DNA of 64,000 nucleotides from Gallionellaceae bacterium (GCA_028714875.1 JAQTLN010000008.1:1-64000); one strand, 5' to 3'. Positions 9,015-17,427 are shown, counted from the first letter of the stretch. A program made the numbers and translations. Notes: generated by a model from the letters alone, not told the origin.

Positions 9015-9982
9015 GCACCCTGTCGACGGCCGAAGCAGGCGGAGACGCCTGCGCTACAAACCCCGCCCCTGTAGCGCGGGCATCCCGCCTGCCCCCCCCG
9101 CCGCCACATTACCGCCCGCGCCGTTCCATGCTTTATGTCCCCGCCTGCGTGCCGCGTTTCCTCGCCAAGGGACGCGAACTGCCGGTGGATACCCTGATCT
9201 TCGATCTGGAGGAATCCGTGCTGGTGGCGCGCAAGCTGGAAGCCCGGCGCAACGCCGCCGCCGCCCTGCAAGAAGGCGGCTACGGCAAGCGCGAGGTGGT
9301 GGTGCGGGTCAACCGCCACGACTCCGCCTGGGGTCTCGACGATCTCACCGCCATCGCGCCGCTGTCGCCCGACGCCATCCTGTTCCCGCGCCTGGAAAGC
9401 CGCCAGGAAGTGCTCGATGCCCTGCAAGCGCTGGACGAGGCGGGCGGCGCCCATCTGCCGATCATGCTGATGATCGAAACGCCGCTCGCCGTGCTGCGCG
9501 CCGAGGAAATGGCCGGCGCCTCGCCGCGCATTCGCTGCCTGGTCATGGGCACTTCCGACCTCACCAACGAACTGCACGCGCGCATCACCACCGAGCGCCT
9601 GCCGATGCTCTACAGCCTCTCGCACTGCCTGCTGGCGGCGCGTGGCCATGGCTTGGCCATCGTCGATGGCGTGCATCTGGACATGAAGGACATGACCGAT
9701 TTCGAATACGCCTGCCGGATGAGCCGCGATCTCGGTTTCGACGGCAAAAGCATCATCCACCCGGACCAGATCGCCTATGCCAATGACGCCTTCACCCCGC
9801 GCCAGGCCAGCATCGAACGCGCGCGCAAGATCATCGCCGCCTGGGACGTGGCCAACGCCGAAGGTTATGGTGTCACCGTGGTGGATGGCCGCCTGGTGGA
9901 AACCCTGCACGTCGAAGCCGCGCGCCGCACCCTGATGATTCACGACATGATCGAAGCATTGGCAACGGAGGCTCAACCATGA
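9011..9982 (+). CDS. CitE-family lyase, L-malyl-CoA/beta-methylmalyl-CoA lyase-like
   Basis: A 323-residue CoA-ester lyase. The core starts at about residue 36 with RRSMLYVPACVPRFL. It then shows DTLIFDLEESV, VVVRVNRHDS, the catalytic glutamate strand IMLMIETPLAVL, MGTSDLTNEL and GFDGKSIIHPDQI. Enzymes of this group split malyl-CoA to acetyl-CoA plus glyoxylate, or beta-methylmalyl-CoA to propionyl-CoA plus glyoxylate. The next gene encodes a mesaconyl-CoA hydratase-like protein, which supports the methylmalyl-CoA reading. The first 35 residues are not family-like and derive from a repeat element. The ATG overlaps the ligase stop. Because the extension is repeat-encoded, an internal start such as ATG 9128 (MLYVP) might also be used. 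Confidence 0.85.
   Translation: MSTLSTAEAGGDACATNPAPVARASRLPPPPPHYRPRRSMLYVPACVPRFLAKGRELPVDTLIFDLEESVLVARKLEARRNAAAALQEGGYGKREVVVRVNRHDSAWGLDDLTAIAPLSPDAILFPRLESRQEVLDALQALDEAGGAHLPIMLMIETPLAVLRAEEMAGASPRIRCLVMGTSDLTNELHARITTERLPMLYSLSHCLLAARGHGLAIVDGVHLDMKDMTDFEYACRMSRDLGFDGKSIIHPDQIAYANDAFTPRQASIERARKIIAAWDVANAEGYGVTVVDGRLVETLHVEAARRTLMIHDMIEALATEAQP
9035..9096. repeat. Repeat-derived sequence at the 5' end of the lyase gene
   Basis: GCAGGCGGAGACGCCTGCGC and GTAGCGCGGGCATCCCGCCT are degenerate arms of the GTAGCGCAGGCGTCCCGCCTGC repeat family found at 25293-25350. They are read in frame as the Ala/Gly/Arg/Pro-rich N-terminal extension of the lyase. Confidence 0.7.
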
Positions 9983-11016
9983 ACGGCAACTTCTTCGAGG
10001 ACTTCGAACTCGGCCAGAGCTTTCTGCACGCCACCCCGCGCAGTGTCGGCGAGGGTGAAATCGCCCTGTATCTGGCGCTCACCGGCTCGCGCCATCTACT
10101 CGGCTCCTCCGGCCTGGTGGCGCATGCCCTGGGCTACCCGAAACGGCCGCTCGACGATCTGCTCGCCTTTCACCTCGCCTTCGGCAAGACCGTGGCGGAC
10201 ATCTCGCTCAATGCCGTCGCCAACCTGGGTTATGCCGATGTGCGTTTCCTTGCCCCGGTCTACGTCGGCGACACCCTGGCGGCGGAATCCGTGGTCATCG
10301 GCCGCAAGGAGAACCGCGACGGCGAGGCCGGCATCGTCTGGGTGCGCTCCACGGCGGTGAACCAGAATGATCGCGAAGTCCTCACCTGGGTGCGTTGGGT
10401 CATGGTGAAGAAGCGCGACAAGACCGCTCCCGCGCCCATCCCGGTCATTCCGGAAACCCCGCCCTGCGTGACGCCCGCGCGCCTGGTGGTGCCGGAATTT
10501 CTGGATGCCGCCCAGTTCGAGACCTCACTGACCGGCGGCGCGCGCTTGTGGGACGACTACCAGCCCGGCGAGCGCATCGACCATCCCGCCGGCATGACCC
10601 TGGAGGAAGCCGACCACACCTTTGCCACTCGCCTTTACCAGAACCCCGCGCGCCTGCACTTCGACGCGCAATTGATGCGTGACACGCCCTTCGGCCGCCG
10701 CCTGGTCTACGGTGGGCACGTGATTTCGGTGTGCCGGGCACTGAGTTACGAAGGCCTGGAAAACGCCCTGCTGATCGCCGCCATCAACGCCGGCAGCCAC
10801 GCCAACCCCACCTTCGCCGGCGACACCCTGTATTGCCGCCATGAAGTGCTGGAGAAATGGGAGCTACCCGGCCGCGGCGACCTCGGCGCCTTGCGTTTGC
10901 GCATGGTCGGCTTGAAGAACCTCAGCGCCGAAGCTTTGGCCGAGGTCAAACCTGATGGCAAATACCACCCCAATGTCGTGCTCGATCTCGATTACACCGT
11001 GCTGATGCCGCGATGA
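9979..11016 (+). CDS. mch: MaoC-like double-hotdog hydratase, mesaconyl-CoA hydratase-like
   Basis: This 345-residue protein matches the size and layout of mesaconyl-CoA (2-methylfumaryl-CoA) hydratases: two hotdog halves of about 150 residues. The C-terminal half carries the catalytic hydratase segment QNPARLHFDAQL followed by GRRLVYGGHVIS. The equivalent loop in the N-terminal half is degenerate, as expected for this family. The reaction would be mesaconyl-CoA + H2O to beta-methylmalyl-CoA, which the upstream lyase could cleave to glyoxylate and propionyl-CoA. The start overlaps the previous stop by four bases. Related itaconyl-CoA or other MaoC hydratases remain possible. Confidence 0.82.
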   Translation: MNGNFFEDFELGQSFLHATPRSVGEGEIALYLALTGSRHLLGSSGLVAHALGYPKRPLDDLLAFHLAFGKTVADISLNAVANLGYADVRFLAPVYVGDTLAAESVVIGRKENRDGEAGIVWVRSTAVNQNDREVLTWVRWVMVKKRDKTAPAPIPVIPETPPCVTPARLVVPEFLDAAQFETSLTGGARLWDDYQPGERIDHPAGMTLEEADHTFATRLYQNPARLHFDAQLMRDTPFGRRLVYGGHVISVCRALSYEGLENALLIAAINAGSHANPTFAGDTLYCRHEVLEKWELPGRGDLGALRLRMVGLKNLSAEALAEVKPDGKYHPNVVLDLDYTVLMPR

Positions 11017-11025
11017 GATGGAACA

Positions 11026-11143
11026 CAAACCAATCCCCCCTGCCCCCCTTTGATAAAGGGGAGTTCCAGAGCACGCCCGCCGCCGGAATCAGCGTAGCCG
11101 GTTTTGCTCCCCCCTTTGGAAAAGGGGGGCCGGGGGGGGGATT
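11026..11143. repeat. Intergenic palindromic repeat, CCCCCCTTTG...AAAGGGGG type
   Basis: Two hairpin arms (CCCCCCTTTGATAAAGGGGA and CCCCCCTTTGGAAAAGGGGGG) bracket a GC-rich spacer. This is the same family as the unit within the ligase gene at 7737-7872. It separates the hydratase from the third lyase and may modulate readthrough. Confidence 0.85.
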
Positions 11144-11198
11144 TCGCCACGCCTCCCATGCCCGCAACAGACCGCGCAGCGGAACCCCAGGAGAACCC

Positions 11199-12188
11199 AT
11201 GAGCCACCCCACCCATCCCAACGCCGCCCTGTTCGCCGGTGAAAAGCCCTTCCCCGCCATCCCCGCCTGCGAGCACTTCGCCGGCAGCGAGAAACTGATC
11301 GAGAAGGCGCTGGCGCTGATGGAAAAACTCGGCCCGGTGTTCAACATCACCTGCGACTGCGAAGACGGCGCCCCCGCCGGGCGCGAGCGGGAACACGCGG
11401 AAATGATCGCGCGCGGGGTCAATTCCGATGCCAATCATCACCGTCTGGCCGGCGCCCGCATCCACGATTACAGCCACCCGCACTGGCGCGCCGATGTCGA
11501 CATCCTGGTGCCCGGCGCCGGCGAGAAGCTGGCCTACCTCACCATTCCGAAGTGCACCGCCTATGAGCAGGCGGCGGAAATGATCGGCACCATCCAGGAG
11601 GTCGCCACCCGCGCCGGCATCACGCGGGAAATCCCCATCCACATCCTGATCGAAACCCACGGGGCGCTACGCGACATCCACCGCATCGCGCAACTGCCCT
11701 GGTTGCAGGTGCTGGATTTCGGCTTGATGGATTTCGTCTCCGGCCACCACGGCGCCATCCCCGCCAGTTGCATGCGCAGCCCTGGCCAGTTCGAGCATCG
11801 CTTGATCGCCCGCGCCAAGGCCGAAGTCGTCGCGGCGGCGCTGGCCAATGGCGTCATTCCCGCCCACAACGTCACCCTCGACCTGAAGAACCCCTATGCC
11901 GCCTATGCCGACGCCCGCCGCGCGCGCATGGAATTCGGTTTTTTGCGGCAGTGGAGCATCTACCCGACGCAGATTCAGCCCATCGTCGATGCCATGAAGC
12001 CGGATCACAGCGAAGTAGCGACCGCCGCCGCCATCCTGCTCGCCGCGCAACAGGCCGACTGGGGTCCCATCCAGCATGCCGGCGAACTTCACGATCGCGC
12101 CACCTATCGCTACTACTGGGAAGTCCTGCAGAAAGCGCGGGTGACCGGGCTGAAGCTGCCGGCGGAAGCGGAAACGGCGTTTTTCTGA
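11199..12188 (+). CDS. HpcH/HpaI aldolase / CitE-like CoA-ester lyase (third of three)
   Basis: A 329-residue HpcH/HpaI-superfamily protein. Visible landmarks are FNITCDCEDGAPAGRE (acidic strand), LAYLTIPKC, PIHILIETHGALRDI with the catalytic-type glutamate, and VLDFGLMDFVSGHHGAIP. The sequence differs strongly from the other two lyases of the cluster (for example ARIHDYSHPHW) and may use a different substrate. An AGGAG site seven bases before ATG 11199 fixes the start; the in-frame sequence upstream is repeat-derived. It ends the operon before a strong terminator. Substrate unknown. Confidence 0.82.
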   Translation: MSHPTHPNAALFAGEKPFPAIPACEHFAGSEKLIEKALALMEKLGPVFNITCDCEDGAPAGREREHAEMIARGVNSDANHHRLAGARIHDYSHPHWRADVDILVPGAGEKLAYLTIPKCTAYEQAAEMIGTIQEVATRAGITREIPIHILIETHGALRDIHRIAQLPWLQVLDFGLMDFVSGHHGAIPASCMRSPGQFEHRLIARAKAEVVAAALANGVIPAHNVTLDLKNPYAAYADARRARMEFGFLRQWSIYPTQIQPIVDAMKPDHSEVATAAAILLAAQQADWGPIQHAGELHDRATYRYYWEVLQKARVTGLKLPAEAETAFF

Positions 12189-12204
12189 GCCTCCGCCACA
12201 CAAC

Positions 12205-12242
12205 AAAAAAGCCGGAGAGGTCGCCCTCTCCGGCTTTATTTC
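12205..12242. terminator. Bidirectional intrinsic terminator
   Basis: A-rich sequence, the perfect stem AGCCGGAGAGG / CCTCTCCGGCT with a short loop, then a T-rich run. It serves the lyase operon on the plus strand and convergent phoU on the minus strand. Confidence 0.93.
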
Positions 12243-12255
12243 GTTACGCCCGAAA

Positions 12256-12957
12256 TTACTGGATTTCGCGTTCCAGTTCCTCGATGGTGGTGTGGCGCAC
12301 ATCCTTGCCCTTGACCATGAACACGACGTACTCCGACATGTTCTTGGCGTGGTCGCCAATCCGCTCGATGGCTTTCACCACAAACAACAGATCGATGAAG
12401 GTGGAAATGGTGCGCGGGTCTTCCATCATGTAGGTGATCAGGTGGCGCATGATCATGTGGAATTCCTCGTCCACTTCGATGTCCTGGCGCGCCACACCGG
12501 CGGCGCCGGAAACATCGAGACGGGCGAAGGCGTCGAGCGATTCGCGCAGCATCTTGTTGGCCAGGCCGGCCATGTATTTGATCTCGGTGTAGCGCGGCGA
12601 GGTGATACGGTCGTTCTCGAAAATCTTGACGGCGTAGCGCGCGATCTTGGAGGCCTCATCGCCGATCCGTTCCAGATCGGTGATGGTCTTGACGATGGTC
12701 AGGATCATGCGCAGGTCGCCGGCGGTGGGCTGGCGCAGCGCGATGATGTGGGTGCAGGCCTCGTCGCACGCGACTTCCAGGGAGTTGACCCTGTGATCGT
12801 TGGCGATCACTTCCTCGGCGAGTTTTACGTTGCCGGTAATCAACGCCTCGATGCTTTTGCCGACCTGTTCTTCCACCAGTCCGCCCATTTCCAGCACGCG
12901 CGCGCGCACGGATTCAAGATCGGCATCGAATTGTTTGTATATGTGTTCATTGGGCAT
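12256..12957 (-). CDS. phoU: Phosphate-specific transport accessory protein PhoU
   Basis: PhoU is a cytoplasmic all-helical dimer that couples the Pst phosphate transporter to PhoR and keeps the Pho regulon off when phosphate is plentiful. The 233-residue length and the two metal-binding type helices (DLERIGDEASKIA and AIERIGDHAKNMSEYV) are diagnostic of the two three-helix repeats. A GGAGA site lies seven bases upstream. The usual pstSCAB genes are not adjacent; instead the gene has its own Pho box and -10 box. Confidence 0.96.
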   Translation of the reverse strand: MPNEHIYKQFDADLESVRARVLEMGGLVEEQVGKSIEALITGNVKLAEEVIANDHRVNSLEVACDEACTHIIALRQPTAGDLRMILTIVKTITDLERIGDEASKIARYAVKIFENDRITSPRYTEIKYMAGLANKMLRESLDAFARLDVSGAAGVARQDIEVDEEFHMIMRHLITYMMEDPRTISTFIDLLFVVKAIERIGDHAKNMSEYVVFMVKGKDVRHTTIEELEREIQ

Positions 12958-13021
12958 TCATCGTCTCCATCGATTACCGCTCTGGCGCTGGCTTGTGTGC
13001 CAAGCGCGGCGGCGTTCGCGG

Positions 13022-13027
13022 ATTATA
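13022..13027 (-). promoter_or_regulatory. -10 box for phoU
   Basis: A perfect TATAAT on the minus strand, about 65 bases before the phoU start codon and downstream of the Pho box. Confidence 0.6.
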
Positions 13028-13048
13028 GGCGTGGCGTCGCTTCTGTTT

Positions 13049-13066
13049 ATGACAACTAGGTGACAG
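13049..13066 (-). promoter_or_regulatory. Pho box upstream of phoU
   Basis: Read on the minus strand the site is CTGTCAC-CTAG-TTGTCAT: two near-perfect 7-bp PhoB half-sites with the canonical 4-bp spacer. A TATAAT -10 box follows at 13027-13022, 21 bases downstream. That is longer than in classical Pho promoters, so a third degenerate half-site or a different -10 is possible. Confidence 0.75.
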
Positions 13067-13095
13067 TTGGGATCTGTTCTTGCCGCTTGTCTGAC

Positions 13096-13521
13096 TTACG
13101 CTTCACTCGTGAACGGCACCTGGATCGTGGCGCCGTCGATTTCCACGGCCATGATCCAGTCGCGCCGGCCGCTGACACAGATCGGCAGGGTGACGCGGGC
13201 GCGGAAGAGGTCGTCGCCCTCGGCGCGCAGGGTGTAGTAGTTGAAGCCCATGTCCATGCCTTGCATGACGAAACGCGCCTGTACCTTGCCGGCGCCGGCC
13301 GCCTTCACCCATACCTGAAACGGCTTGAGCGGCTTCACCACCCCGCTCAGACCGAGGCTGATGTCGCGGCCGCGCAAGCGGGTGGCGCATCCCGCCACGA
13401 GATCGGCGCAGGACAGGGTGACGGTGGCGACCGGGGGCTCCCCGCCGCCCTTCCAGAGCACCCCGGCGGCGAGCGCGATGATGAGCAGGGGCGCGGCGGT
13501 CCAGAAGGTTTTGCCGGTCAA
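13096..13521 (-). CDS. Membrane-anchored periplasmic protein, unknown function
   Basis: This 141-residue protein has an N-terminal signal anchor (about residues 7-24) and a small beta-rich domain. It contains two cysteines (about C38 and C45) and a Met-rich stretch, MQGMDMGFNYY, which could bind a metal such as copper, although this is only suggestive. The fold pattern resembles small FixH/YtkA-like immunoglobulin-type domains. It overlaps the stop of the upstream Nudix gene by four bases and is probably cotranscribed with it and the M48 peptidase. Confidence 0.7.
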   Translation of the reverse strand: MTGKTFWTAAPLLIIALAAGVLWKGGGEPPVATVTLSCADLVAGCATRLRGRDISLGLSGVVKPLKPFQVWVKAAGAGKVQARFVMQGMDMGFNYYTLRAEGDDLFRARVTLPICVSGRRDWIMAVEIDGATIQVPFTSEA

Positions 13522-14477
13522 GGCCGTTTCCAGGCCGCGCTTTTCAGGGCGACGCCATGCGCCCCCGCCGCGCGCGCCAGATCGAGGCCGGAGAGGGAAA
13601 GGCCACCCAGGGCATAGACCGGAATGGGGTAGTCGGCCAGCCAGGCGCTGAAGCGTTCCCAGCCGATGGTTTCCGCGCCGGGATGGCTGGGGGTGGGCAG
13701 CACCGGCGAGAGCACCACGAAATCCACATCCAGTTCCACCGCCCGCGCCAGTTCTTCGGGACCGTGGCAGGAGGCGCCGAGCAGGCTGATTTCCGGGGGC
13801 AATTCAGCGCGCGATGCCAGGCGCGCGAGCTGCGCGGAATTGAGGTGCAGGCCGCAACCCAGTTCCGCCGCCAGGTCGGCATCGGCGTTGAGCATCAAGT
13901 TGGAGCCCTGTTCGCGGCAAAGCGCGGCCACCTGGCGCGCCAGGTCTTTGAATGCATCCGGCGCGAGGAATTTCTCGCGCAACTGGACCAGGCGCAGGCC
14001 ACCCGCCAGGCGTTGCCGCAGGCGCTCCAGGAAGACTTCGACGCCGAGCTTTTCCGCGTCCGAGATGGCATATTCCAGCGGTAGTCGCAGCGCCTTCATG
14101 ATCGGGCCGTTGGCGGGCAGGATAGGCTCGACTTCGGGTGAGCGGGCGTGGCTCCAGGCCAGAACCTGCCCTTCATGCGGATGCGGATCGCCGCGCCATT
14201 CCGTCACCCGAAAGAAGCGCAGCATGACGTGGGCATGCGGGTAGACGAAGGTGCGCTTGAGCCAGGGCCAGGCTTCGATGACCTCGATGCCGAGCTCTTC
14301 GCGCAATTCCCGGTCGAGTGCGTGGCGCGCGGTTTCCCCCGCTTCCACCTTGCCGCCGGGAAATTCCCACCAGCCGGCATAGGCCTTGCCTTCCGGCCGG
14401 CGCGCCATGAGAAAGGTACCGTCCGGGTTTTCGATGACGGCGGCGGCGACTTCGACGAGTTTTGTAGCGCCGCTCAT
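13518..14477 (-). CDS. MutT-type Nudix hydrolase fused to a ThiE-like domain
   Basis: Residues 1-130 form a MutT/8-oxo-dGTP diphosphatase domain with an intact Nudix box (GGKVEAGETARHALDRELRE, then ELGIEV). Residues about 145-319 form a thiamine-phosphate-synthase-like TIM barrel (RLVQLREK, DFVVLSPVLPT, YALGG). The ThiE pyrophosphate-binding segment is altered: the usual INDR is replaced by LNADADL, and the usual HLGQ by HLNSAQ. True ThiE activity is therefore doubtful. The fusion is widespread in proteobacteria. The start at 14477 overlaps the M48 gene stop; a longer frame to 14558 lies inside that gene. Confidence 0.88.
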   Translation of the reverse strand: MSGATKLVEVAAAVIENPDGTFLMARRPEGKAYAGWWEFPGGKVEAGETARHALDRELREELGIEVIEAWPWLKRTFVYPHAHVMLRFFRVTEWRGDPHPHEGQVLAWSHARSPEVEPILPANGPIMKALRLPLEYAISDAEKLGVEVFLERLRQRLAGGLRLVQLREKFLAPDAFKDLARQVAALCREQGSNLMLNADADLAAELGCGLHLNSAQLARLASRAELPPEISLLGASCHGPEELARAVELDVDFVVLSPVLPTPSHPGAETIGWERFSAWLADYPIPVYALGGLSLSGLDLARAAGAHGVALKSAAWKRP

Positions 14478-15724
14478 TTCCCCAGCCTCGCCAGCGCCGC
14501 TTCCGCCTGTTCCGGCAGGCGCTGGCCGTTGCACAGATCGGTGAACGAGCCCTTGCAATGGGTTTCCTTGTTGCGCGCCAGGTTGACGGCTTGCTGATAG
14601 TAGCGGCGCGCCGGCTCGCGCAGGCTCAGGCCTTCGGCGGCGCGGCCCAGGTAATACCAGGCGATGTCCTGGGAATAGCCGACATCCAGCACTTCACGCG
14701 CCAGGCTCTCCCAGTCGCCGCGCGCGTCCAGGGCTTTCAGCTTGTCCGCGCGGTTGCTGAAACCTAGCGCGCAGTTCTCACACTCCAGCACGGCTTCTCC
14801 GCCACGAAAGCGCTCGTAAGTCGGGTTGACCAGGGTCAGCGGGCGCAGGGCGGAAGGGGCGGCGGCGTGGCTGGCCGGGTCGCCGCCCGGCGTGACATCA
14901 CGCACATTGGCGGCCAGACGCGTGGGCAGGGCGGCCGGGTTCTTTGCAGCTTCGGCGTAGAGCGGACGCATGTGCGGCGCCAGGGCGGCCAGTTCTTCCA
15001 TGCGCTTGTCCGAGGCGGGGTGGGTGGAGAGCAGGTCGAAACGCCCCTTTTCGCCACTGGCCTCCTTCATTTTTTTCCACAGTTGCGGCGCCGAATCCGG
15101 GTCGTAGCCGGCACGCGCGGCGAGCTCGATGCCGATGCGGTCGGCCTCGGTCTCGGCGCCGCGGCTGTTGGGCAACTGCCAGGCCATCAGGGCGGCCAGT
15201 TGCCCGACCTGCTGGCGTCCCTGGTTGTTGCCGCCGATGGCGGAAACCAGGATGTCCGAGACCATGCCCACGGACATTTTCTCGGCGCCGTGGTTGGCCA
15301 GGGCATGGCCGATCTCATGGCCCATGACCTGGGCGATCTCGTCATCCGTCGCCTTCAACTTGTCGATCAACCCGGTGTAGATGGCCATCTTGCCGCCCGG
15401 CATGCAGAAGGCGTTGAGGGTCTTGGGATCGTCGATGACATTCACTTCCCAGGCCCAGGAAGCGCTATCCGGCCGATAACGCACCGCCTGCGCCACCAGG
15501 CGGTCGGTGATGGCGCGTACCCGCTGTACCACTACTTCGTTGTCATTGAGCTTGCCTTTTTTGGCGTGCGGCGCGAGTTCCGCCTTGTAGGCGCTGACGG
15601 ATTGGGCGATGACCTGGTTTTCCGGTACCAGCATGAGCTGGCTGCGCCCGGTCATCGGGTTGCTGGAACAGGCGGCAAGGCCGGCGAACAGGGCAAGCAG
15701 TGCGAGGGATTTCAGGGGTTTCAT
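14474..15724 (-). CDS. M48 family metalloprotease, lipoprotein
   Basis: A periplasmic zinc endopeptidase. The signal peptide ends in a lipobox (LAAC, C19). The catalytic HEIGH motif is at residues 136-140, and the third zinc ligand is in RGAETEADRIG. The core resembles LoiP/YcaL-type peptidases of outer-membrane protein quality control. A C-terminal extension of about 120 residues (from about 290) contains a helical, TPR-like stretch with two CENC-type cysteines. It overlaps the Nudix gene start and follows ubiK by 16 bases. Confidence 0.92.
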   Translation of the reverse strand: MKPLKSLALLALFAGLAACSSNPMTGRSQLMLVPENQVIAQSVSAYKAELAPHAKKGKLNDNEVVVQRVRAITDRLVAQAVRYRPDSASWAWEVNVIDDPKTLNAFCMPGGKMAIYTGLIDKLKATDDEIAQVMGHEIGHALANHGAEKMSVGMVSDILVSAIGGNNQGRQQVGQLAALMAWQLPNSRGAETEADRIGIELAARAGYDPDSAPQLWKKMKEASGEKGRFDLLSTHPASDKRMEELAALAPHMRPLYAEAAKNPAALPTRLAANVRDVTPGGDPASHAAAPSALRPLTLVNPTYERFRGGEAVLECENCALGFSNRADKLKALDARGDWESLAREVLDVGYSQDIAWYYLGRAAEGLSLREPARRYYQQAVNLARNKETHCKGSFTDLCNGQRLPEQAEAALARLGK

Positions 15725-15740
15725 GACTTTGCCGCGATAG

Positions 15741-15983
15741 TTATTGGCTTTGCGTGCCGCCTTCCAGACTCGCCAGACGCGCTTCCAGCTCCTGCAATTT
15801 CTCGCGTGTGCGCGCCAGCACTTGCGCCTGCACGTCGAATTCCTCGCGCGTCACCAGATCAAGTTTGGACAACCAAGCCGCGAGACTGGCCTTGAGGTTC
15901 TTTTCGATGTCACGGGCCGGGGTCATGGCCAGTACTTCAGAAACTTTGGACGCCATGTCGGCGGCGATTTTTTGTTTGAGCAC
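15741..15983 (-). CDS. ubiK: Ubiquinone biosynthesis accessory factor UbiK
   Basis: An 80-residue protein of the BMFP/YqiC type. An amphipathic N-terminal helix ([19 protein letters not shown]) is followed by [20 protein letters not shown] and a C-terminal coiled coil ([12 protein letters not shown]) that drives trimerisation. UbiK helps UbiJ and the soluble Ubi complex in aerobic ubiquinone synthesis. It is divergent from the torF cassette. Confidence 0.9.
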   Translation of the reverse strand: MLKQKIAADMASKVSEVLAMTPARDIEKNLKASLAAWLSKLDLVTREEFDVQAQVLARTREKLQELEARLASLEGGTQSQ

Positions 15984-16075
15984 GGTGCACTCCAGCGGTT
16001 GGGATCAGTGCGCGCAGTTTAGCAAAGGGGCACCCGCTTCCCGCCGCGCAAAGACGGTGCGGTGCTTGATATAGG

Positions 16076-16092
16076 CGCACCAATTAAGCGCA
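16076..16092. promoter_or_regulatory. Candidate NtrC-type site
   Basis: CGCACCAATTAAGCGCA resembles the NtrC consensus TGCACC-N5-GGTGCA. The left half matches well and the right half is degenerate. It lies about 65-80 bases before a -24/-12 promoter, a reasonable enhancer distance. Weak on its own. Confidence 0.4.
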
Positions 16093-16154
16093 TTGTTTTG
16101 CATCAAGATCGGGCATTTGTTTGCAACCATATGACTATTAACGGTTTTTAATAT

Positions 16155-16170
16155 TGGCACGGGTTGTGCT
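16155..16170 (+). promoter_or_regulatory. Sigma-54 promoter for torF-glnK-amt
   Basis: TGGCACG-GGTT-GTGCT matches the -24/-12 consensus TGGCACG-N4-TTGCW at all but one position, with the required GG-to-GC spacing. Transcription would start near 16181, giving a leader of about 33 bases to torF. Confidence 0.85.
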
Positions 16171-16213
16171 TTTAGTGGACGTGCACCACCGCACCAATTT
16201 CTGGAGAACCATC

Positions 16214-16996
16214 ATGAAAAAACTGTCTTACCTGCTCGTTCTGTCCGGCCTGATTTCCGTCCCCGCGTTCGCCGCTGACGCGCCGGCTTCGCCGCATTCT
16301 TTTTCCGGCAACGTCGGCGTAACCACCGACTATCTCTTCCGCGGCATTACTCAAACCCAGCACAAGCCCGCCGTTTCCGGTGGCGTGGACTATAGCCATA
16401 GCAGCGGCCTCTATGCGGGCACCTGGATGTCGAATCAGAGCTGGGTTGCGACGGGCGGTACTGCGGCCACGGGTGATGCATACAAAACGAACAGCAGCCT
16501 GGAATGGGATATGTATGGCGGTTATAAGGGCACCGCTGGCGACCTTGGTTATGACGTCGGTGTGATCCGCTATTACTACCCCGGTGACAAGGTCGCCGGC
16601 GCGATCAGCCCGGATACCACCGAAGCCTATCTGGGCGCGAGTTGGAAGATGTTGTCGGTGAAGTACAGCCACGTCCTGTCCGATTATTTCATTGGCTGGG
16701 CTGGCGCCGCGAATGCCAAGACCCGTGGCAGTAACTATCTCGAGTTGAATGCCAGCCATGACCTCGGCGATGGCTGGGGTCTGCTCGGCCATATCGGCCA
16801 TCAGAAGGTCAAGCATGACGATGCCAACAAGGCTTCCTACACCGACTGGAAGATCGGCGTGACCAAGGATGTCGGCTTCGGCACCGTCACCGCGGCCTAT
16901 TCCGATACCGATGCCGATGCCGTTGCCTACGGAAACTGGGATGGCAAAGACGTCAGCAAAGGCGTGCTCGCCCTCTCCTTCTCCAAGTCCTTCTAA
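16214..16996 (+). CDS. TorF family putative porin
   Basis: A 260-residue outer-membrane protein with a clean signal peptide (cleavage after AFA, about residue 20) and alternating beta strands ending in an aromatic residue (ALSFSKSF), typical of barrels. The N-terminal segment GNVGVTTDYLFRGITQTQ is characteristic of the TIGR02001 group. A GGAG site lies nine bases upstream. In betaproteobacteria this gene often precedes glnK-amt, and here the three share a sigma-54 promoter. A role in uptake of nitrogen compounds is inference. Confidence 0.85.
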   Translation: MKKLSYLLVLSGLISVPAFAADAPASPHSFSGNVGVTTDYLFRGITQTQHKPAVSGGVDYSHSSGLYAGTWMSNQSWVATGGTAATGDAYKTNSSLEWDMYGGYKGTAGDLGYDVGVIRYYYPGDKVAGAISPDTTEAYLGASWKMLSVKYSHVLSDYFIGWAGAANAKTRGSNYLELNASHDLGDGWGLLGHIGHQKVKHDDANKASYTDWKIGVTKDVGFGTVTAAYSDTDADAVAYGNWDGKDVSKGVLALSFSKSF

Positions 16997-17035
16997 CCTC
17001 GTCCAGGCCTCCGTCCCCCGCCTCCACTTGGTTGA

Positions 17036-17416
<381 letters not shown>

Positions 17417-17427
17417 GGAGAAGCGAC

